DNA of 64,000 bases from contig NZ_AQQS01000004.1 of assembly GCF_002088275.1 (NCBI RefSeq), positions 145,988-209,987 of the forward strand, read 5' to 3'. Within the stretch, counting starts at the first letter, position 1. Each line of letters starts with the position of its first letter. The notes under the pieces are model-generated. The model made no database searches. It saw only the letters and a list, made by a program, of their open reading frames with translations, and was not told where the DNA came from. The position numbers and the translations under genes were made by a program. The stretch is from Aurantimonas sp. 22II-16-19i. GTDB lineage: Bacteria > Pseudomonadota > Alphaproteobacteria > Rhizobiales > Rhizobiaceae. Shown here one piece after another: positions 44,741 through 53,091 of this stretch.

Positions 44741-46083
44741 GGTGCGTCGCCCGCGCCGCGCACCCGCATGCCCTCGAAGATCCGGCCGGGCGACAAAACG
44801 ACGTCACCCTCCCGAAGCCCGGACCTGATCTCGACGAGGCTGCCGCCGATCTCGCCGAGCTCGACGGGTATCCAGCTCGCGCGGCCCTCGAAGAGCGTCC
44901 AGACGCCGGCCTGCCCGTCCCGGCGCACGATGTCGCGGCTTGGCACGGAAATGACGTCGGCCTTGACCTCGACCGCGATGACCGCCGTGCCGCGCTGTCC
45001 GATCGCCCAGTTCCGGGGCAGTTCGTCAGGCGCGACGTCGACCGTGAACTCGCGCGTCTCGGTGTCGACCTGCCGGCTGAGCCGCAGCACGTGGCCCGGG
45101 ATGATCTCCCCGGGCTGGGAGACGAAGCGCAGATCGACCTTCTGCCCGGGCTCGACGGACGCGATCGCGCTCTCGTCGAAGCGGGCCTTGAGGACGATCG
45201 TGGAGGGGTCGACGATCTCGACGATCGGCGCGCCGGGGGTCGCGATGTTGCCGGCATTCTGCTCGCGAGCGATGACGACACCGTCGAAGGGGGCACGGAC
45301 GGTCGTCTCTTCGAGCTGCGCACGGTGCAACTCCACGGTGGCCTCGGCCGACCGCTCCTGCGCTTCGGCCTGGGCGACGGCGGCCTCGGCCGCGGCCATG
45401 CCCGCCTCGGCAGAGCGAAGGGCGGCCTGCGCCTCGTCGTAGCTCCCCTGCGGGGTCGAATTCTTCTCGAGCAGGATTGATTGGCGCCGGAACGTCGCCT
45501 GCGCATTCGCAACCTCCGCCTCGGACCGCTCGCGCTCGGCCTTCGCCTGGAGAATGGCGACCTTGGCCGCCTCCTGCGAGGCCACGACCGCCTGGAGCTG
45601 GCTCCTGAGGTCCTCGGAGGCGATCTCCGCGATCACCTGCCCCGCCTTCACCGCGTCGTTGAGGTCGACGTCGATCGCGGCGATTCGGCCCTGCACGCGG
45701 GCACTGACGGCGCTGCGGTTGGTCGCGTCGAGCGTGCCTGGTCCATTGCGTTCGACCACCAGCGTGCTGCCGGCGACAATCCGGCCCACGACCTGCCGCG
45801 GCAGACCGTAGCGGAGCGCGAGAAAAACGCAGGCGATTGCCACACCGGCGGCCACCAGGATGATGAATGCTCGCCCCTTCCGTCGCGGCCGGGAGGCCGG
45901 GCGAGCGCTTGCAACGCGTGCAGGGCGCGCCCGGTCCTGGTCATGAAGATGAGAGCTGTCGTCCGAGGAAGCCACATGACCCTCCAGAGTGGCCGGACCA
46001 CCGGCGGCAGTGCCGGTTCGCGGCAGAGGCGAGAGCGCAGAGCCGGCCGCAACGCCGGCCTGTCTGGTCGCTTGGATCGACAT
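44737..46083 (-). CDS. HlyD/MacA-type periplasmic adaptor
   Basis: A 448-residue membrane-fusion protein. A basic, serine-rich cytosolic leader of about 85 residues precedes a membrane anchor (FIILVAAGVAIACVFLALRYG). Then come the lipoyl half (VSARVQGRIAAIDVDLNDAVK), a long alanine/glutamate coiled-coil (about 165-260) and the second lipoyl half (VRAPFDGVVIAREQNAGN), with beta-barrel and proximal domains at the end. The long cytosolic leader is unusual; a start inside it is possible, but the first Met of this segment (MSIQATRQAG) has an acceptable upstream site. First gene of the exporter operon, with 4-bp overlap to the permease. Confidence 0.9.
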   Translation of the reverse strand: MSIQATRQAGVAAGSALSPLPRTGTAAGGPATLEGHVASSDDSSHLHDQDRARPARVASARPASRPRRKGRAFIILVAAGVAIACVFLALRYGLPRQVVGRIVAGSTLVVERNGPGTLDATNRSAVSARVQGRIAAIDVDLNDAVKAGQVIAEIASEDLRSQLQAVVASQEAAKVAILQAKAERERSEAEVANAQATFRRQSILLEKNSTPQGSYDEAQAALRSAEAGMAAAEAAVAQAEAQERSAEATVELHRAQLEETTVRAPFDGVVIAREQNAGNIATPGAPIVEIVDPSTIVLKARFDESAIASVEPGQKVDLRFVSQPGEIIPGHVLRLSRQVDTETREFTVDVAPDELPRNWAIGQRGTAVIAVEVKADVISVPSRDIVRRDGQAGVWTLFEGRASWIPVELGEIGGSLVEIRSGLREGDVVLSPGRIFEGMRVRGAGDAP

Positions 46084-46130
46084 GATCGGCTCGGATCTTC
46101 CGGGGCGGGGGCTTGCCTCGACCCTGCCGT

Positions 46131-46409
46131 CTAGCGGTTCAGGATCTCGGTGAGCTTTGCCTTGCAAGGCTCCGAAAGCCGTTCGCTGTTGGCCCGCAGG
46201 CAGGCCGCAATCCGGCCGTTGCCGGGTTCGATGCCGTCACAGAGCGACCTGACATCGCTGCGGCAGATCCGCGCGACCTCCCGAGCCTCTGCCCGGGTGA
46301 GGTTGGGTGGGGTCTGCGCCTGGGCGAGGCCGGCCCCGAGGCCAGCAGAGAACAGCGCGAAGATGATGGCTGCCACCGGCATGGGCCGGGCGAGGATCAG
46401 GTTTTTCAT
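46131..46409 (-). CDS. Small secreted cysteine-rich-repeat protein
   Basis: A 92-residue protein with a signal peptide (MKNLILARPMPVAAIIFALF, cleavage after AQAQ about residue 32). A short domain follows with the pattern VARICRSDVRSLCDGI, RIAACLRANSERLSEPCKAKL, the cysteine-rich GLG1-type repeat seen in small periplasmic proteins of rhizobia. Four cysteines could form two disulfides. The start is set by the signal peptide. It lies 47 bp upstream of the exporter adaptor on the same strand. Function unknown. Confidence 0.8.
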   Translation of the reverse strand: MKNLILARPMPVAAIIFALFSAGLGAGLAQAQTPPNLTRAEAREVARICRSDVRSLCDGIEPGNGRIAACLRANSERLSEPCKAKLTEILNR

Positions 46410-46501
46410 GGTCGTCGCATCCTTGTTTCGTTTGGGGGAACAGCAAGGGGTGCCGAATTGTGCGCCGCCTGCTTCTGTGCCTTCAGGTGACGCAAATCGG
46501 C

Positions 46502-47149
46502 TTACCAGCGGACACCGCCGGTCCTTGTCCGCGTGCCACCGTTCGGGCCGACGACCCTGCGGCCGCCGACACATCCGCGAGGGCCGCACGCATGAGCGCC
46601 CGAGACGGTGCCGCCATTGGGACCCGTCACCGTGCCGGCGCCGGCACAACCGCGGGGGCCGCAGCCACGCGCCCCCGAGGCGCTGCCGCCATAGGCGCCG
46701 GTGACGGTGCCGGCACAGCCGCGAGGACCGCACCCTGCGCTTGCCGTTCTTCCGCGCGGCGGGCCGTAATAGGCCGGGCCTCGGTAGTACCAGGGGTAGC
46801 TGGCGTAGTAGCGATCCCAGTAGACGGCAGTGAACGTGACCACCGGCAGGCCGACGCGCGGCCCGACGACCACGGTCGTTCCGGCAACGACCGTCGTCAG
46901 GTAGCTTGCCGAGACCCAGCCGCGGGCGCCGGCATAGCCGACGTCGCACCATGAATAGTCCGCGAGACAGCCATGGGCGGCGACCCGCGCGCCCTGCGGC
47001 ACGACCCTGACGATGGGATAGGCTGTGCCCGGCCCGGCGCGCAGATTGACGTCCGCGGTCGCGACCGAGCCCGTTGCCGCGGATGCGGCGCCGCTGGTCG
47101 TCGCAAGCGCGACGGCGAAGGCTGCCACAGCCAGGGGATTGCGATTCAT
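46502..47149 (-). CDS. Secreted bacterial SH3-domain protein with CGPRGC repeats
   Basis: A 215-residue exported protein. A signal peptide (ending GAASA, about residue 24) precedes a bacterial SH3 domain (VATADVNLRAGPGTAYPIVR, SWCDVGYAGARGWVSASYL), which usually binds cell-wall peptides. A tyrosine/proline-rich linker (WDRYYASYPWYYRGPAYYGP) follows. The last 80 residues hold three CGPRGC motifs (cysteines 140/145, 163/168, 188/193) within glycine-rich segments of 23-25 residues. The repeat tail is unusual. GAGGTG precedes the ATG. It is next to another small secreted cysteine protein. Confidence 0.8.
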   Translation of the reverse strand: MNRNPLAVAAFAVALATTSGAASAATGSVATADVNLRAGPGTAYPIVRVVPQGARVAAHGCLADYSWCDVGYAGARGWVSASYLTTVVAGTTVVVGPRVGLPVVTFTAVYWDRYYASYPWYYRGPAYYGPPRGRTASAGCGPRGCAGTVTGAYGGSASGARGCGPRGCAGAGTVTGPNGGTVSGAHACGPRGCVGGRRVVGPNGGTRTRTGGVRW

Positions 47150-47437
47150 CTTGCACCTCGATGTGAATGAGTGGGCACCGCATCGTCGACGGGGCCCGAT
47201 GCCGTTGACCACTCTTGTCCCGTCACATCGATGAAGGATGGGCGTAAACGGGCTTTGGGAGCTGTGAAACAGCTCTTGTCGATTTGTCACCCTCCGGTAA
47301 CAACCGCGCAGCGGCCTGAACTGCGCGTCTGAAACCGAGAGGGGGACGCGCGGGGCCGCAAGACGCTCATGCGACAGCGCGTGATCGATCGCCGCCGTTC
47401 TCTTCGCCAAACTGACTCGGCGAAAATTGAAGCGCGG

Positions 47438-48034
47438 CGCGGCGTGAAGCTGGTCATTGCGGACGACCACAAGGGGTTGCGCGCCGCCGCGCGCCGGGTG
47501 TTCAACGCCACCCACCAGCGCTGCCGCATTCACTGGATGAGGAACGCGCTCGCCCATGCGCCGACGAAGCAGCGCATGGCGGTTGCGGCGATGCTGAAGA
47601 CGATCTTCGCCCAGGAAACCAAGGCCGACGCCGAAACCCAGTGGGAAGTCGTTGCCGACGCTCTCCGAGAGAAACAGCCCAAACTCGGCGCCCTGATGGA
47701 TGCCTCTCGCGACGACGTGCTGGCCTATATGTCCTTTCCGCGCGAGCACTGGGCCTGGATCGCGTCGACTAACCCACCGGAACGGGTAAACCGCGAGTTG
47801 AAACGGCGGTCGGACGTCATCGGAATCTTCCCCAACGACGAGGCCATCGTCCGCCTCGTCGGCGCCCTGATGCTGGAAACGAACGACGAGTGGGCCGTCG
47901 CGCGACGCTACATGAGCCTTGAAGCGCTTGTCCGCATCACCGACAATCCACCATCAGGCTGCCCGCCGTGGCCGCCTGACCAGCCTCGGACCTCTCCGAA
48001 GGTCGGCGCTCATACACCATCCCAAGGGACATGA
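47438..48034 (+). pseudogene. IS256-family transposase remnant (C-terminal half)
   Basis: About 180 residues match the C-terminal half of a mutator-type transposase: GVKLVIADDHKGLRAAARRV, QRCRIHWMRNALAHAP, the catalytic-region TNPPERVNRELKRRSDVIG and NDEWAVARRYMSLE. The first half, including two of the three acidic residues, is missing, and the start of the open frame (MRQRVIDRRR) is unrelated. Near 47950 a one-base slip moves the true end (STIRLPAVAA then stop) out of frame. The right end of the element probably lies near 48035. Confidence 0.85.
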
Positions 48035-48210
48035 TCGGGCCCTTCGCCGCCAGAGTCAGGCACCTTGTCGCATTGCGTTGCCTGACGGCAGCATTTGCAG
48101 GGGTTCCGCCGATCGTCGGAGTGGGGGGGTGGGGAGCCGCAACAAGCGGGGTGACACGCCGCTTTCCCGCCTGACACGGGCGCCCGTCGGACATCGGCGG
48201 CGCTCTCGAC

Positions 48211-48239
48211 ATCGCCCCCGGCTCTGCGTCCGGGGCGAT
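48211..48239 (+). terminator. Orphan intrinsic terminator
   Basis: ATCGCCCCCGG and CCGGGGCGAT form a stem of about 10 bp followed by TTCGTTTCTT, a good plus-strand terminator. No intact plus-strand gene lies just upstream; only transposase debris does. It may have belonged to a gene lost or cut off by the insertion. Confidence 0.7.
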
Positions 48240-48417
48240 TTCGTTTCTTGCCCGCGGCAGGCGAGGGGCGGAATCCGGCCGGATGGGGCCGCGTTCGGGA
48301 ACTGATGGCGTCGACGGGCGTCTCTCCCGGGACCTTCCCTTCCTCGGCGTGAGCGCGCGGCGTCTCGGACGGGGTCGACCCGCCGTTCCCGCCGTTCCAG
48401 ATCCGATCGAGGCGTTC

Positions 48418-49506
48418 GTGAAAAGGCTGCTGCAGATCTGTCTCGCCGTCGTCCTGCTGCTTGCCGCGGCGGCGACGCTGCTGCCGCTCATCGAGGCCAA
48501 TACATGGTGGATCCGCTACACCGACTTCATCCGAATCCAGGTGAGCATCGTCCTTCTCGCCTTCCTCGCCGGCGCACTCGCCTGGATCCTGTTCTCGCGC
48601 CGCTCCGCGGTCGCGCTCGGCACCGTCGCCGTGTTGCTCCCGCTGCTCGGCTACCAGGCCTCCAAGCTCCATCCCTATTCGCCTCTGGTGGCGCCGGTCG
48701 CGCCCACCCGGGCCGCCTGTCCGGCGGAGGCTCGGGTGAAGATCCTCAGCGCCAACCTCCGGCGCGGCAACCGCAACGCCGACGCCTTCCTGGACCTCGT
48801 GCGGTCGCGGGATCCGGACATGGTCTTCGCCATGGAGACCGATGACTGGTGGGACCGGCAGCTGGCGCCCCTGTCCGACCGCTATGCCCATGTGGTGCAG
48901 GACATCCCCCGCGACGCCACCTATTACGGGCTTCACCTCTTCTCGAAACTCGACCTCATCGACCCGCGGACCGTCCATTATTTCGACGCGGACACCCCGA
49001 CGGTGACGACGGGCGTCCGGCTCGCCTCGGGGGCGACGTTCACCTTCGCCGGCGTCCACCCCCGCCCGCCGCAGTCCTTCAGCCAGCCGACGACGCTGCG
49101 CGACGGCCATCTGGCCAAGGTGGCGCTCGACGCCGCCATCTCGGATCGCCCGGTGGTCGTCGCGGGGGACTTCAACGCGGTCTCCTGGGAGCGGATCTTC
49201 CGCCAGATGGCACGGGTGGGCGGCTTCCTCGATCCCCGCATCGGACGCGGGCCGATCCCGAGCTACGCCGTCGGCAACCCGCTCATGGCCTGGCCGCTCG
49301 ATCATGTCCTGTTCCAGGCCGATGTCGGCCTGATCGGGTTCGAGCGACTGCCTGCCATCGGCTCCGACCATTACCCGATCATGGCGACCCTCTGCCTCGA
49401 TCCCGGCGAGGTTCAGGATCAGCGCGCGCCGACCCCCGCGGCGGACGATGTCGAGGAACTTCGCACCGCCCTTCGCTCGGCCGAGGCGATCGACACGGCG
49501 GACTGA
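48418..49506 (+). CDS. Membrane-anchored endonuclease/exonuclease/phosphatase-fold protein
   Basis: A 362-residue protein with three N-terminal membrane helices (about 5-25, 38-58 and 62-82). A DNase I-like catalytic domain follows: KILSANLRRGNRNADAF, MVFAMETDDWW, FAGVHPRPPQ, VVVAGDFNAVSWE and the final GSDHYPIMATL, all metal-site motifs present. This is the family of VanX-cluster-like/YafD membrane EEP proteins of unknown substrate, with the catalytic domain on the periplasmic side. The GTG at 48418 with GAGG upstream starts directly at the first helix. A polar tail follows residue 330. Confidence 0.88.
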   Translation: MKRLLQICLAVVLLLAAAATLLPLIEANTWWIRYTDFIRIQVSIVLLAFLAGALAWILFSRRSAVALGTVAVLLPLLGYQASKLHPYSPLVAPVAPTRAACPAEARVKILSANLRRGNRNADAFLDLVRSRDPDMVFAMETDDWWDRQLAPLSDRYAHVVQDIPRDATYYGLHLFSKLDLIDPRTVHYFDADTPTVTTGVRLASGATFTFAGVHPRPPQSFSQPTTLRDGHLAKVALDAAISDRPVVVAGDFNAVSWERIFRQMARVGGFLDPRIGRGPIPSYAVGNPLMAWPLDHVLFQADVGLIGFERLPAIGSDHYPIMATLCLDPGEVQDQRAPTPAADDVEELRTALRSAEAIDTAD

Positions 49507-49704
49507 CGCAGGCGCCATCGGCGCGCCGACGCCCGGCGCGCTCCTCCACCGGAGTCCGGTTCTTCCGCAAGGGCGCTTGCGGCGTTACTGCAGGGAGCCA
49601 CGGCAATATCGCAGACGAGCGCAGGATCAGCGTTTCACAGACGTCGTGTTGTGTATTTTGCGGTTCAATTCTAGGATGCGGTCCCAGCAACGGGAGGGTT
49701 GTCG

Positions 49705-51660
49705 ATGGCGTTGGCATCTCGCACGGGCGCGCAAGAACCCACCGAGCCGGCCGGTCAGGCCGGATCCGACGCCGGTCTTCTCGAATGCGATCTGATCATG
49801 AAGGGCGGGATCACGTCCGGCGTGGTCTATCCCGGTGCCATCGCCAGGATCGCCGAGACCTACAGGCTGCGCGACATCGGCGGATCCTCGGCCGGGGCGA
49901 TCGCCGCGACCTTCGCCGCCGCGGCCGAGTACCGCCGCCAGACCGGCGGCGGCCGGGCCGGCTTCGACGCCATCCTTTCGGCGGGCGACGAGCTCGGCTG
50001 CCGGCTGAAATCGCTGTTCCAGCCGACGCCGGCGCTGCGCCCGCTCTTCGCCCTCCTCGAGGCCTTCATCTCGACGCCGCATCGGACCTTCGGCCGGAAG
50101 CCGGCCTTCGCGAGGGCTTTGCTGAGCGCCTTCTGGCCGGTGTGGCTCGCCATGGTCGCGCTGCTGGTCGTCGTCGTCGCGCAGGCCACCGAGACCGGCA
50201 GTCTTCGCGTCATGGGGCTGCAGATCCTCCTGGTGCTGCTCCTTGCCCTCGGCGCCGTCATCGGCTGGATCTGGGTGCTGCTGTTCGAGACATTGCCGAA
50301 GAACGATTTCGGCCTGTGCTCCGGGCTGCGCCCGAAGGGCTCGAAGGAGGAGGCCTTCTGCGAATGGATCGCCGACAAGATCGATGAGATCGCCGGCAAG
50401 ACCGGGCCCGGCGGCACACTCGGCGAGCCGCTGACGGTCGGGGATCTCGACGGTTTCGGCGACTGCAAGGGCATCCGCGTCGCCGCGATGACCACGGATC
50501 TGTCGTCGGGCCGGCCCTATCAGCTGCCGCTGAAGACCCGCACCCACTGGTTCAGCCGCGGCGAGTTCGAGGCGCTGTTTCCACCGCGGATCGTCAACTA
50601 TCTCTGTGCGAAGGGGGAGCGCCGGACGCCGCTCGCCGACGATCCCGAGGACGTGCCGCGCGATCTCCACAAGCTGCCGGTGGGAGGCGACTTCCCGGTG
50701 CTGCTCGTCGCCCGGCTCAGCCTCAGTTTTCCGATCCTCATCCGCGCGGTGCCGCTGTGGCGCGTCGACTACGACCATCTCGATCCCGCTCGCCACGCGA
50801 TGCGCCGCTGCCTGTTTTCGGACGGCGGGATCTCGTCGAACTTCCCGATCCACTTCTTCGACGCGCTGCTGCCCTCCCGCCCGACCTTCGGGATCGCGCT
50901 CGACAGTTTCGACTGCGTGCGGCACACGAAGCGCTGCGACGGAGCCGGCGACCCGGAGGCGACGGCTTTGTGCGCAGAGGAGGGCCTGTCTGCCGAGCGC
51001 GTTCACCTGCCGGAGAACACCCTGCGCAGCGACACGCTGCCGGTGCAGGGGATCGGCGGGCTCTTCGACTTCTTCTACCGGATCGTCAACGTCGCCAAGG
51101 ACTGGCAGGACACGCTGCAGTCGCGCCTGCCGGGCTATGCCGAGCGCATCGTGACGGTGCGCCTCGTCGACGGCGTCGAGGGCGGGATGAAGCTCGACAT
51201 GCTGGAGCCGACCGTCCAGCGCCTGATCGACCTTGGCAAGGAAGCCGGCGCGCTCCTCGTCGACCGGTTCGACATGACGGAGCACCGCTATCAGCGCGCG
51301 ATGACGAGTTTCTCGGCGCTGGAGCCGGCTCTCGCATCGCTCGCCCAGGCCTACCGGACGCCGCTGCCGGACGGCTCGGGCGTGCCGCGGTCCTATGACT
51401 GGGTCCTGACCGACTACGACCTCCCGAACAGCCCGCCCGCGGCATGGCGTGAGACGCCCCTCAAGGTCTTTGCTGAGGCCTTGGCCGAGATCGGCCTCGA
51501 TGCGCGGCTGCGCTACGACGCCAAGAACAGCATATATCGGGAACGCGGTCCGGTGTTCGATGGAACCGTCAGGCTCGTCGCGTCGCCGGATCGTGTCCCC
51601 GGCGACTTGCGAAGCTGGGGCGCATGGTGCGCGCCGCCCGATCCTCGCCCGCACACGTGA
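49705..51660 (+). CDS. Patatin-like phospholipase with internal membrane segments
   Basis: A 651-residue protein. The oxyanion-hole segment MKGGITSGVVYPG (about 32-44) and the nucleophile elbow GGSSAG (S62) are typical of patatins, and the catalytic aspartate is D373 in SDGGISSN. Between them lies an insertion with two strongly hydrophobic helices (about 142-160 and 170-192), so the active site would be at a membrane. The C-terminal 200 residues are not recognised. GGGAGGG precedes the ATG by 6 bp. It lies upstream of, and on the same strand as, the cyanuric acid operon, but 317 bp with two operators separate them. Confidence 0.85.
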   Translation: MALASRTGAQEPTEPAGQAGSDAGLLECDLIMKGGITSGVVYPGAIARIAETYRLRDIGGSSAGAIAATFAAAAEYRRQTGGGRAGFDAILSAGDELGCRLKSLFQPTPALRPLFALLEAFISTPHRTFGRKPAFARALLSAFWPVWLAMVALLVVVVAQATETGSLRVMGLQILLVLLLALGAVIGWIWVLLFETLPKNDFGLCSGLRPKGSKEEAFCEWIADKIDEIAGKTGPGGTLGEPLTVGDLDGFGDCKGIRVAAMTTDLSSGRPYQLPLKTRTHWFSRGEFEALFPPRIVNYLCAKGERRTPLADDPEDVPRDLHKLPVGGDFPVLLVARLSLSFPILIRAVPLWRVDYDHLDPARHAMRRCLFSDGGISSNFPIHFFDALLPSRPTFGIALDSFDCVRHTKRCDGAGDPEATALCAEEGLSAERVHLPENTLRSDTLPVQGIGGLFDFFYRIVNVAKDWQDTLQSRLPGYAERIVTVRLVDGVEGGMKLDMLEPTVQRLIDLGKEAGALLVDRFDMTEHRYQRAMTSFSALEPALASLAQAYRTPLPDGSGVPRSYDWVLTDYDLPNSPPAAWRETPLKVFAEALAEIGLDARLRYDAKNSIYRERGPVFDGTVRLVASPDRVPGDLRSWGAWCAPPDPRPHT

Positions 51661-51743
51661 CGGCCGGCGACAGGAAGCACATGGCGCAGTTGGCGGTGCG
51701 GACTTTACGGCGCGTCCGGCAGAACTCGCGATGGCATCGTGCT

Positions 51744-51757
51744 GATTGCATGCAATC
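51744..51757. promoter_or_regulatory. GATTGCATGCAATC palindrome, copy 1 (probable GntR operator)
   Basis: A perfect 14-bp palindrome, identical to a second copy exactly 100 bp downstream; the identity extends to GCTGATTGCATGCAATC. GntR/FCD regulators bind palindromes of this size with an A/T-G-C core, and such a regulator closes the operon that follows. Confidence 0.65.
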
Positions 51758-51843
51758 ATGCAGACTGCCCAGAAATCGCGCATCGCTTCCGCCGATCCCC
51801 CTCGCAAACTCCCGCAATTGCAGTCTCCGTCGCTTGGCACGCT

Positions 51844-51857
51844 GATTGCATGCAATC
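51844..51857. promoter_or_regulatory. GATTGCATGCAATC palindrome, copy 2 (probable GntR operator)
   Basis: Second identical palindrome, 121 bp before the first gene of the cyanuric acid operon. The 100-bp spacing (close to ten helical turns at about 10 bp per turn) would place two bound dimers on similar faces and could allow looping. Confidence 0.65.
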
Positions 51858-51977
51858 CCGTTCGAGGCCTCGGGGCGCCGTATGCGGCTCCCTGGGGGCC
51901 AGGGCAACGGGTGCCGCGCAGCTCTCCGCATGGCGGCGGGCCGCCGGCCGAGGACCAGGGAACCGAGAGGGATGAGC

Positions 51978-53084
51978 ATGTTTGAAATGAACCGCCGCCG
52001 CTTCCTGATGACGGGCGCCGCGCTTTCCGCCGCGCCCTTCATCGGCCGGATCAACCCGGCCTTCGCCGCCTCGCTGACCGCCGGCTTCATCTATGTCGGC
52101 CCGCGGGACGACTATGGCTACAACCAGGCCCATGCCGAGGGCGCGGCGGCGATCAAGGACATGGCGGGGCTCACGGTCATCGAGGAGGAAAACGTCGCCG
52201 AGAGCGACGCCGTCGTCAAAACCATGGAATCGATGATCCAGCTCGATGGGGCGGGCCTGCTCTTCCCGACCTCCTTCGGCTACTACAACCCCTTCGTCGT
52301 CGACACGGCGAAGAGCTATTCCGACGTCCAGTTCCGCCATTGCGGCGGGCTCTGGACCGAGAACGACCCGAAGAACGCCGGCTCCTATTTCGGCTATATC
52401 GGCACGGCGCAGTATATCTGCGGCATCATCGCCGGCCACATGACCAAGTCGAAGCGCCTCGGCTTCGTCGCCGCCAAGCCCATCCCGCAGGTGCTCCTCA
52501 ACATCAACGCCTATACGCTGGGCGCGAGAAGCGTCGATCCGGAGATCACCACCCAGGTGATCTTCACCGGCGACTGGGCGATGCCGGTCAAGGAAGCCGA
52601 AGCCGTCAACGCTTTGATCGATCAGCGCGCCGACGTTTTGACCTGCCATGTCGACAGTCCCAAAGTGATGGTCCAGACGGCTGCCGGCAGGGGCGCCTTC
52701 GTCACCGGCTACCACACCAGCCAGGCGCCGCTGGCGCCCGAAAAATACCTCACCGGCGCCGAATGGCACTGGGCGACGGTCTACAAGATGTTCGCCGAAA
52801 AGGCGCTGGCCGGCGAGGAGCTGCCGAATTTCGTCCGCGGCGGCCTTGCCGAGAATTTCGTCAAGATCTCCGACTACGGCCCGGCCGTCACCGAGGCGGC
52901 CAAAGCCCAGGCCGACGCCGTCAAGGCGGAGGTGATGAAGGGCGGCTTTGCCGTCATCAAGGGGCCGCTGAAGGACAACAAGGGCAACGAAGTCGTCGCC
53001 GCCGGCACCGAATATCCCGAGACCGCCATCGAACTCGAGAGCATGGACTACCTCGTCGAGGGCGTCGTCGGCTCGACCTCGTGA
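51978..53084 (+). CDS. BMP-family ABC transporter substrate-binding protein
   Basis: A 368-residue periplasmic binding protein of the basic-membrane-protein (PnrA/Med) family. A twin-arginine-like signal (NRRRFLMTGAALSAAPFIG, cleavage after AFA about residue 32) precedes TAGFIYVGPRDDYGYNQAHAEG, a conserved start. Then come GLLFPTSFGYYNPFV and YIGTAQYICGIIAGHMTKSKRLGFVAAKPIPQV. Known BMP proteins bind purine nucleosides; the operon here points to a small nitrogen-rich ring such as cyanuric acid. The ATG at 51978 gives GAGAGG a proper 7-bp spacing; the ATG at 51972 would be too close. First gene of the operon, preceded by two palindromes. Confidence 0.9.
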   Translation: MFEMNRRRFLMTGAALSAAPFIGRINPAFAASLTAGFIYVGPRDDYGYNQAHAEGAAAIKDMAGLTVIEEENVAESDAVVKTMESMIQLDGAGLLFPTSFGYYNPFVVDTAKSYSDVQFRHCGGLWTENDPKNAGSYFGYIGTAQYICGIIAGHMTKSKRLGFVAAKPIPQVLLNINAYTLGARSVDPEITTQVIFTGDWAMPVKEAEAVNALIDQRADVLTCHVDSPKVMVQTAAGRGAFVTGYHTSQAPLAPEKYLTGAEWHWATVYKMFAEKALAGEELPNFVRGGLAENFVKISDYGPAVTEAAKAQADAVKAEVMKGGFAVIKGPLKDNKGNEVVAAGTEYPETAIELESMDYLVEGVVGSTS

Positions 53085-53091
53085 GGCGGCG

